Assembly (NCBI RefSeq): GCF_012489685.1
Contig: NC_080042.1
Location: 76,885,093 to 76,949,092 of the forward strand
Direction of reading: 5' to 3'
Length of the DNA stretch: 64,000 nt
From: Lotus japonicus
Taxonomy: Eukaryota; Streptophyta; Magnoliopsida; Fabales; Fabaceae
The notes under the pieces were generated by a model. That model was given only the letters and a program-made list of their open reading frames with translations. It was not told the DNA's origin and did not search any database. How positions within the stretch are numbered: position 1 is the stretch's first letter; every line of letters starts with the position of its first letter. Both the position numbers and the translations under genes were made by a program. Shown in pieces: positions 10,386 through 19,869 of the stretch.

Positions 10386-12283
10386 TTTGCGTTTGTTGCA
10401 AGTTGGTTAACAGTGTTTCTCTTTTAACATGCGTACTTTGAATTCTTAAGCATGCATTTTTTTTATTGCAAGTTGGTTAATAACTTTCTTTTATTTCTGT
10501 TGAATCGTTTGGATTTTATATCATTAACTAAAGATAAGCTACTTATTTATGTACCAAAAAAAAGATATGCTACTTATTTTTGCTGCTTGCTGAGTTACTG
10601 TGGTGTTTTGGTTGAATGACTACAGATAATTATCCTAACCAATTTCTCCGTTCAAGCATACAAGTGGCAGAGTTTCACATAATATGGCTTCATTTGAATG
10701 AGTTGAAGTTACAGACCTTTGGACATTCTCTTCAATAATATTGATGACATTCATTGTTTGGTGTTGCTTCCTATTGCAATCTCTTACTATGCTTATATTT
10801 TTGTGTCGAAAGTAACACATCCTGATGATTGTTGTAGTTCTTTCTTAGCCGATTGTAAGACACATCTCTATATGTTTTAAATTTGAGTCTTCACTTCGGA
10901 CAATAAAACTATATTTATATACCCTCATTCTCATTTATCTATGTAACTTATCTCTATAAAATACATATTCTCTCTATTTTCCTTGATGCTTGGCTCTCAC
11001 TTAAAATTATTGTAAAAAAAACTCCAATTCAACTGTACGACAACAACAACGAAAGCTTTATCCAACACTCGATCCATTTGTTACTAATTATTTTTAACTT
11101 AATTTTTTTTCCCATTGAGATCATTGTGGTTCTTATTATGGGTTCAATTGAAAATCACATAAGGGGGTTTTTAATTTGCGAAAGAAAAGTTTCCAGATTA
11201 GTGTTTTACTTGCTGAGTTTATCAAGTTGCTACTAACTCTTTTCAAATCAATATGTTTGCTTGCTAATTATTTTTATTTAATTTTCCATTTCTTGAATTT
11301 CCTTTTATGAGTGATGAAAGATTAATTTTACCCTTCTACTTTTGAATCTTTCAAGATTTAATTGTAGTATAGTAAAGATTTTTGTCGTATCCACAAGAGA
11401 TTGCTAATACAAATGTTATTCAGTTTCTCTTTGATCTCTTAAGTGGTAATCAAAAATATGTTGCGGCTTCCTCAAGTGGAACAATGTGCTCCTTTGGAGT
11501 TTTCTATTCCCATTTGGGGTTTTCTTTTCGTGTATGTTATGCTATAAGTTTGGGTTTTTGTTAGTGCTTTATATGCACACATACTTTGTTTGCTATGTTT
11601 CTTGAGTATTTTTTTGTGCTCAAAATTTATTTTCAATTATTAATAGGTTTGTTAGATAATTAAAATGGAGTCACTATTATGTTTTGATCTCCATTTTAAA
11701 TGATTGGTTTTTATGAATTACAATTAGGCCTTGATCATTCACAAGCACATAAACTCTATTTTAGTCCTTACAAAAGGTGTCAATTGGTGCACTGCAAACA
11801 AAAAAACAAAAGTCTATGGAATAAGAAGATAGCACAAAAATTATTTTCCACTATAAATACCATAAGTTTTTTAAACCCATCATTGTCAAGAAGTTCACAT
11901 ACTAAAAAGGCCGCTATGATGTAAAATTTTCACTGTCAAGAATTATAAGTAGTTAGATAAAATTTTGATATGAACTTAGAATTTTTTTCAGATACAAATT
12001 TGTTTTTCTCAAGCTGCAAGTAAGAAAATGTCAAAATTTGAAAAATAATTTATTTTGTTGTACACTCATGGTTTACTTTTTTCCAACTAAGAGGTTTTAT
12101 TAAATTTAATTCATTATAGATTTTTTTATTGAAAGTACAGATTTTTTTTTACTAAACCAATATTGTTTTTCTATAAAATTAGGTTGTCATATAGGTGAAT
12201 ATGATTATGATAGCGGGTAAGTAAAGTGGTGTAAATGAAAAATCTCTAAAGAAATTAAGCACATTAAAAATTGAGAAAGGATG
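10386..12283. other. AT-rich spacer, no gene seen
   Basis: Scattered short open frames without family resemblance, poly-A/T runs and no clear element ends. If the Helitron ends at 6819 and 13195 belong together, this would be its interior. Confidence 0.35.
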
Positions 12284-12440
12284 ATGCACCAACGGTGTAA
12301 AGTTTTTTTACACCGTCAACCATTCAGATTTCAAGGATGTGCCACATCAATTAATGAAATTAAATAAAAAGAGAAATTTTCTCACATTCTTGAAATCTGA
12401 TTGGTTGGCGGTGTAAAAAAACTTTGCACCGTCGGTGCAT
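12284..12440. mobile_element. Palindromic MITE, 157 bp
   Basis: Ends read ATGCACCAACGGTGTAAAG and, inverted from the right, ATGCACCGACGGTGCAAAG. The arms continue through a TTTTTTTACACCG block, a CAACCA/TTGGTTG block and a CAGATTTCAAG-type block. Length and symmetry mark a non-autonomous DNA element common in legumes. No sure target duplication was seen. Confidence 0.75.
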
Positions 12441-12792
12441 AGAAATGAAACTCTTAAAAATTTACCAAAATAGATTTTTTTCTCTACCTATTAGATAAAT
12501 CAATCACTATACACCATCATAATCTTATTATGTAGAAATATAATTGACATTTTATTAATTTATTAAATAAAAATATTCACGTTTTCAATGAATAAGTCCG
12601 AATTTTCCGATGCAACAAAAAAAATGAATAAGTCCGATGGATAGTCTAATAATATTTTTTTACCAATTGTGTTTTATTCTACTAATAAAATTATATATTT
12701 TACCATTATCTTGAATTTAAGTTGAATATATAGTTGAAAATTTATTAATATAGAAATTATAAAATATAAATAAATATTACATTGCACGTGTA
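12441..12792. other. AT-rich spacer between MITE and Helitron
   Basis: Very AT-rich. It holds a short tandem echo of AATGAATAAGTCCGA (about 12588-12633). No gene seen. Confidence 0.4.
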
Positions 12793-13195
12793 TTTAGTAC
12801 TTCTTATTTGTGAGTTTGGATTTCACTATTCCTAAGAAACCACCAATTACGTTGCGCCATCTGATCTATTTTTTTTTTTGCTCTAAGGTTGGGTAATAAT
12901 TCAATTAACCAACATTAGAGCAATATATATTATATACCTTATATTATATACCTTATCTTTGTATGAATTATTTGTATGAATTATTGCGCTGGAAATCACA
13001 CTCACAAGCTCCATACTAATTGTTAAGGGCGAACGAAACTTAATATTGTAGAGTTATCCAATTAATGTCTATAAGTGTTTTAATAAATATATCATTGTAT
13101 TATTCCATATATATCAAATACTTAATAATCATAATTAACAATTGATTTGATAAACAACTACCCGTGCATCGCACGGGCAAACGGGCTCTATCCTA
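12793..13195 (+). mobile_element. Short non-autonomous Helitron with 3' hairpin and CTAG end
   Basis: The 3' end shows CCCGTGCATCGCACGGG, a GC-rich hairpin at about 13161-13177, followed 18 bases later by CTAG next to a T, the usual Helitron 3' terminus. The 5' end (TTTAGTAC after an A) aligns with the Helitron-like end at 6819, with the canonical TC changed to TT. No Rep/helicase gene is present. The 3' end is well supported; the 5' limit is inferred. Confidence 0.65.
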
Positions 13196-13447
13196 GTGTA
13201 TAATAATGATGGGATACAGCTAACACTACATAAAAAATAAAAAACATTGCTGGGCACATGGGTGCCAGTTCACTTGACCAATTGGCACTGAGAAAGCAGC
13301 ACCAGTAACCCACAACCAACCAGATGCCACACGACGCGCGGCAGAACTAACCATCCAAAGCTGCAACACTGTCCGAGGAGGAGGAGGAAGACAACCCAAA
13401 ACCAAAGAAGTGAAATGAAATGTTCCCAATAACAACAGTTTTCTTTC

Positions 13448-13560
13448 TAACACACTTTTTTATGGGTTAAAATTTATGTAAGTCTACTAACTTACATGAT
13501 CACCATACACTTAATGCGGCGAGACCTGCATAAATTTTAACCGATAAAAAGATAGTGTTA
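13448..13560. repeat. Inverted repeat, MITE-like
   Basis: TAACACACTTTTTTATGGGT at the left pairs with the complement of its counterpart at the right, and the shared core GGTTAAAATTTATG is present in both arms. It lies about 100 bp upstream of the G-boxes of the AFP/NINJA gene. Confidence 0.6.
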
Positions 13561-13667
13561 ATAAGAGAGAGTGTTAAATAGGGTGTTACTAGCCCTCATC
13601 AATCAAAGAAAACCCATCATCGACGTTTAAGGCCACGCGTCCACTCATCTTCCCGGTACCATCACCG

Positions 13668-13802
13668 ACACGTGGCGTCCCAAATAGGTTCCTCCCCATT
13701 TCAGACACGTGTCTCCCTTCTCGACAAGTTGCACGACAACGACCTTGAATCAGAAAAGCAGAAACATGTTGCAGTGAGAAATCGTGTCACTCTCACCACG
13801 TG
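13668..13802 (+). promoter_or_regulatory. Three G-box/ABRE motifs in the AFP/NINJA promoter
   Basis: CACGTG cores occur at 13669-13674 (within ACACGTGGC, a canonical ABA-responsive element), 13706-13711 (within GACACGTGTC) and 13797-13802 (within CCACGTGTC). They cluster within 135 bp, about 550-680 bp upstream of the start codon. A nearby ACGCGT motif (about 13635) could act as a coupling element. bZIP factors such as ABI5 and ABFs bind such sites, and AFP genes are known ABA-responsive regulators of ABI5, so feedback is plausible but inferred. Confidence 0.6.
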
Positions 13803-14228
13803 TCCCAAACACCTCCTTCCACGATCTTGTAGTCACATCCCAGGGACATTTTCGTCATCACATAAATATTATTCCCCTATTGTCTTCTTCTTCTCATATC
13901 ATATTTTTTCTGTTCCAATTCACTTCTCCCATTTCTTCTTCCATCTTCTATCTTGTGTTTTTTTTTCCTCTGTTCCGGAAAATCATATCATAATTTGCAA
14001 CTTTTTATTTATTTATTTATTTATTTACGGTGATAAATAGAATTCATTGCTTCCTGGATTACCGGAACAAGGATTTTATTTATTTTTCTTTCAAAATTCT
14101 ATTGGTTTTCAATTCTTTTCCACACAATTTCAATTTCAATGGTGTTGTTTTTCACCAACCTGAACGATTTTGTGATCTGGGTTTTTGCTATTCTGGGTGT
14201 TATTGGATGAGAGAGCATGTTTTGTTTC

Positions 14229-14336
14229 ATGGGTTTTGCTGATTTGAATCATCACTATCATCGTCATCATCATTTGTCACCGGTAGCTAGAGCTTGTGAT
14301 GTTTTGATGGAGAATCAAAGTCGTCGTTATCATTAG
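14229..14336 (+). CDS. Upstream ORF in the AFP/NINJA leader, 35 codons
   Basis: An ATG at 14229 opens a 35-residue frame rich in His (a run of HHYHRHHH) that stops at 14334-14336, 15 bases before the main start codon. If the leader is transcribed through here, ribosomes would meet this frame first. Whether it is translated or conserved is unknown. Confidence 0.4.
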   Translation: MGFADLNHHYHRHHHLSPVARACDVLMENQSRRYH

Positions 14337-14351
14337 ATTCTGCGTGTGTGA

Positions 14352-17300
14352 ATGAAGATGGAGAAGTACCCGAGAGATCTGCTTCAGAGATTCCTCGTGT
14401 CAAGTGGTGGCAGTGAGAAGATTGATAACAGAACGCAGACACAGACACAGCAACATCATCAGGGTGAAGAAGAAGAGGAGGAAGATGAAGGGATTGAGCT
14501 GCACCTGGGACTCTCGTTGGGTGGAAGATTTGGGGTGGACAAGCATGCCAAGAACCAGCACCTTGTGCGCTCTTCCTCCGTTGTGGGGACAATGCCTCTG
14601 CTCCGGGAGGATTCCGTGGCGGCGTCGCCGGCGTACTCGACCCTTGTGAGATCTTCATCGCTGCCATCGGAGACTGAGGAGGAGTGGAGGAAGCGGAAGA
14701 AGTTGCAGACGCTGCGGAGGATGGAGGCTAAGAGGAGGAGGTCGGAGAAGCAGAGAGGTTCCAAGTCGGAGAGAGATGTCGCCGGCGTGAGTTCCGGTGG
14801 TGGTGGTTTGGAGGAAGTGGAGGGTGCAGGTGCAAGTGCAATAACAATGGGGTTGAATAGACTTAGTTCTTCAACGGCGACGCCACCACCGTTTGGGTTG
14901 CCGAGTTGGGGTGTGGCGGGAAAGCAAGTTGTTCTTGGTGATGTTTTGGGGAAAGGGAAAGTTGGGGTTGGTTTTCAGGGGTTGTTTGCACAACCATCTT
15001 CTCAGGGTTCATCAGCGGAATCCCAAGGGGGAAGCTCCTCATCAGTTTCTGAAATGGACAGCAAGCCTGTTCTAGGTAACTCATTCAATTCTGCTCTTTT
15101 TGCTGTCCTCTTACCTTGTAAACTACTCTTTGGATTGTTAATTAGTTTCCTTGCATGTTCTTTTATTTACTACCATAATTATAAACAGGTTTTCTTTATG
15201 GCTTACTGAGTTACTTGTTTCAAAGTGCTTCTGGATTAAGCAAATTGGCTGGTAGCAAGATTGATGAAGTATAGAGATAATTTTTTTGATTATGTTGCCA
15301 CTGGTTTCCACACTTTCTTTGTTGAATTTCAAAAACTGCTTAGGTGATTGAAATAGGCTTGTAGTTTAACACTAGTCGAGGGACTAAATATTTAGTGAGA
15401 TGCTCATTCTGAGCATGTTTGGTTCCACGTTTGCAAGTGTTAGAATTGATTCTCTGTGGAATCAATCTTTGGGTGTTTGAATGTTCATTTTCATAATTGA
15501 TTTTGGCTCCAAAATCAAATTCAGGGTTAAATAAAAGTTATTTTACTTGGCACACTATTTGTTTCCTTGTTTTGGTCTCTCTATATCCGAACTCGGAATG
15601 AGAATAACTTGGGTCACTTTTCCCATTTGGTTTCTCCTATGTATTAGTATCTCAAACATGGTAGTTAGCATGGTCATCAAAATTTGGGTTTATTGATTCA
15701 TATTGCGCCGGTGAATCGAATCTGGTATTGAACTGTACACTGAAGCGCAGCCAAATAGGATGAATCGAGATTCAGGAAGCAACTCGTGCAATTATAAGTT
15801 TTGCTGGTTGAGCTGACAAACAAGTCAGGTCACAAACTCAGTTCTTAAAAATGATCCAGAGATTTTTTTTCTTTTGTTCAGTTTTTGTTTAATTAAATGG
15901 GAGGGAGAGCGCCGAAATACTTCGCTTCATTGATCCAAGTTAGATTATTGACCCTAGGGTTGGTGCCTACTTGCTTTAACTATGCCTTATTCTTTTCTGC
16001 CTCCAAATTATCATGTTTCCTTTTGTTTGCCTTTATTCTTTAGGATTCAAACCCCCTAAGGTCTCTTTCTTTCTCCCACATGAAGAACCTATTCTACATT
16101 TTTCCCTTACATTAGTGTTGTGTTATTTCTTTATTGGGGTTCTTTTTTATGTAATAGGATTTAAGTATAAAATGTAGGAAAGTAGTCTACATTTTATTGA
16201 TTCTTTCTAGGGATTGAGCACTTGAACCTTGTATAGCCACTCAGCGTTTTTCTTCTCATTTTGATTTATGATTTGGATCTTGGATTATTTTGAAGTTTAT
16301 GCATGATATATCAACTTATGTTTCAGTTTATAACTTGGTTTTTTCTGCATCATATATCTTACGATTCATCCAAAGATTGGATTCACAAGGTTTTCCGATT
16401 CACGATTCAAATCTCGATTTGATAACCATGATCTCAAACTATGTGATTCTTAGGTTTTCATTTTCACCACTCTTATGACAAAGGGGAAAAGAAGATGCTA
16501 GGTTTTGCTTATGAGAACTCTTGCATTCTTATTTGATTTGCATTAACATTGTAGATGAGAATTCAGTGTAAATACATATAGTTTAGTAGGTTGCTTTATA
16601 GTTATTCTGTACAGCTTCCTTTGGTAGCGCTGACTTGGGCCAATATCGTTTGTCGCTAAATAGAAATTGATAAGTAATTATATATGGTGTTGAAAGATTT
16701 ATGTATGGTAGGTGTGTTGTACCTATCCGATGTTTACTTCTTAGCACGTTTATGTGCTCTCTGATAAACCTAAGTTATATATGATAGGCTATGTGTTTGA
16801 TTGTGCCAGATAGTTTGTCTGTGTATACTGACTAATATTGCAAAATCACTATTATTGAATTGCCATTCTTGTTTGCAACATTTTCATTTTCCTTTTCCTT
16901 TTCCTTTTTTCTCTTTATTTTCTTTAAATTGCTATGATAAGATTGACTTGTTGGGTTGGACTTGAAACCATAAACATTGCACTCATTATGCGAGATTTTG
17001 TGTGGTCATTGCATTTCATTATTGTCCTCTGTTTTTTTCTGAATCTTATCAATTATCATCACTAGTCTCTTTATCCATGGCCCTCAGTTTTAATACAAGA
17101 GACTCCATGATACAGTGGCCATAAAAGTGTCTTGATCTACGCCGCATTTTGAAGAACCTACTTAAGCTTGTCTTGTAACATAAGCGTTTGTGTATGTGTT
17201 GTTAGGATCCGAAAAATCCTAAAAGTGAAGTAAACGGAAGTAAAAATTATCCTGTATTGTAGGGAGTAAAGATACTTTTACTTAGATCCTTTATTCATAT

Positions 17301-18223
17301 GTCACTTTGTTTCAATGCTGTACTTTTCCTTAAAGACATCAGTTTATGCAAGTGGATCATGTTTCTTTCTGACGTTGCATCTTGTTTACCTTTGACTTTT
17401 TTATATATACTTTTGTTTTTGGGTGAACCTTTAATGTGTTTTCTTCAAAGATGGAAATTTGTGGTTGTATGTAATTCTATTCCTTAGCTGAAAAGATATA
17501 GAAGGAAAACAAATAAGTAAGGAAAAAGAAAAAGGTTTTTTCTATCAAAGGACAAAAAAAATCTTGTACGCAAATTTAAAGAGCTTTCTTGCAAATTGAT
17601 TTAACACATAACAGCAACATATACAAAATGTTACCTTTTATAACATGTAAAATCATAGTGCATGCGTGGATCAGTTTTTAACATGTTCTACCACAGATTG
17701 ACATCTTCCGCACTTTTGTCTTACACACCTTATATTTTTGGTTCCATATAGTACTGTGTAAGTATATTTTTTTCACAATACAGTTTTGGTCTCCATCACA
17801 GGATCAAGTAGTTGTGGTGAAGCAAGAAGTCCAGCTAGCACTCAATCCTTACAGGAAAGAAGCAACCAGGATGCTATGCGTTCTTCCGGGCCAAAGACAG
17901 AGGAGAACAAGATAAGATCTTCCAGAGCTGAGGTGGAGAATCTATGTAAGAAACCTAATCCTTCCCAAAACATGGGGAGGGATTTTGGGACAAACCCAAT
18001 GGAAGACATGCCTTGTGTGTTTACAAAAGGGGATGGCCCAAATGGTAAGAGAATTGAGGGAATCTTATATAAATATGGGAAAGGGGAGGAAGTGAGGATA
18101 ATGTGTGTGTGCCATGGGAACTTTCTGTCTCCTGCAGAGTTTGTTAAGCATGCTGGTGGTGGCGATGTTGCTCACCCACTTAGGCAGATTGTTGTAAACC
18201 CTTCTGGTGCTCCCTTTTTGTGA
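14352..18223 (+). CDS. AFP/NINJA-family transcriptional repressor adaptor
   Basis: Exons 14352-15075 and 17802-18223 join in phase (Gly split by the intron) to give 381 residues. Near residue 50 lies the EAR motif [14 protein letters not shown], which recruits TOPLESS co-repressors. A basic stretch [20 protein letters not shown] follows at about 115-135 and is a likely nuclear signal. The C-terminal domain ([19 protein letters not shown], then [18 protein letters not shown]) is the family module that binds ABI5-type bZIP or JAZ proteins. Overall it looks closest to AFP2/AFP3, nuclear adaptors that damp ABA signalling. A second in-frame ATG lies at 14358. The single intron is 2.7 kb. Promoter G-boxes and an upstream ORF suggest ABA-linked transcription and translational control (inference). 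Confidence 0.92.
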
Positions 18224-19869
18224 TGGAGTCCCCCCTATTGTACTACAATCAGTAGCGCTGTAACATATAGGTTTTAATTGAAGAGAAGGAATGTTAGTTT
18301 GATATCTTATTTAATTTGTTTCCAATTTTTTCTAAGCTTTTGAATGAAACAGTATTATATTGCCTCCCTTCAGGAGGTGAATGCTTGATTCTTCACTTTG
18401 TACATGTTTGTTAGTTGATCATGTACTAGAGACAGAAAAAGAAAAGCTGAAAAAAAAATTCTTAGCTGCTGTTAAGATTCCCCCCCTTTAATTTAATAAA
18501 TAATTGTTTTTTTAGTTATATATTTTCATTTAAAGTTATGATTTGATTTGATTTGATTTTTTAAATAAGTTATGATGTGAAGTTATTAAACTGTCATTGA
18601 TGTTAGTTTATTATTTTTGAAAGATTTAGGGTAAAGAAGATGACAACACATTAAGCACCCTGAATAAAAACAAATGAAACGGACAAAAAGAAGTGCTAGT
18701 GTACGACGTGTGTGTTCAAATTGCATCATCAAAGGGTTGATATTTTAACTCAAATGAAACAATCGATTACTTGATTGTGATATGCATCATTATCTGCTCT
18801 TACAAGTCATCATCATGATTCATGGACATGATTACAGATTATTACTTGGAATATAATCTATACACACTTTAATTATATACACCTCTACTTCTTGAGATAT
18901 AGAGTTAAAGAGAGGGAAAAATATCTATAGATGGTGTGGTAAAAAGAAAAAGTGACAAGAAAATAAGTGAAAACGACTCAAATGAGATAGAAGAAAATAA
19001 GTGTAAATGTATTAGAAAACTTATTATTTTGTTTTTATCGTTGAAGTTTATTACCTAGTAGGATCTTTCGTATGTCAAAGATTTTTTTTTTGTTACATCC
19101 GAAAATATATGTCAAAGATTTATACTTTAAAATAATAATTTAATTTTATACTTTTATCTTCTAAAATGTATATTAAATTTTTGAGTTTACTTGCAATTAC
19201 TTGTAGACTATATTATTTGCTCATGCATGTTGGACTCAACAATAAACCTTGATCTTTCTCAAAACATCCTAAACCCTTTACCCTTTTACGAAAACGAAAT
19301 CATTTTTTTCTTTACTTTTCTATCAATAAAAATCCGTTTTACATATGAAACCCAATACCCATAGTAACAATTATGTTTACATTTATAAAATAATTATATA
19401 CTATTATCTAATTACAAATAATTCTTTTAAACTCATTTTAATAATATTTACCACTTTATATTAAAGTATATAAAATACATTTCTCTGAAATTACTTCTAA
19501 GTTAATTCTATCTAGAGGATTTTACTCAATTTTAAAAGACATACATATAAACATTTTTCACCTTATTGTTTGGGAAGATAATATGTTATTCAAATAAGAG
19601 ATGGAATTAGGAGAAAGAAAAGAAAACATCTATCTTGCTTTGAATTTGAAATTTTAGGAATAAATAATTAAACAATATTGAAATACAAAGAAAACCGTAA
19701 AAATTCTTCATCTTAATTTAATTTTTTTAAATTTTAGGAGTACCACGAGATATGAAGTTAAAATGGTTTAGCCAAGACATGTACATGGGCATCTAATCAA
19801 ACCTAAGTGCCTAAAGAAGGTAGCAACTAAAAACAAATGAGACATCTCAATTCTGTAAAACTCAGTCCC
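18224..19869. other. Intergenic, convergent gene ends
   Basis: 3' flank of the AFP gene and 3' flank of the Cys-rich gene. AT-rich, with a short TTTGA repeat run near 18541-18560. No gene or clear element seen. Confidence 0.5.

Noticed and set aside
14287..14764. Antisense open frames over the AFP/NINJA first exon
   Set aside because: They are shadows of the GC-richer sense coding sequence, whose EAR and basic motifs are unmistakable.
16290..17487. Small hydrophobic open frames in the large AFP intron
   Set aside because: AT-rich intron sequence with no domain and no independent promoter or splice evidence.
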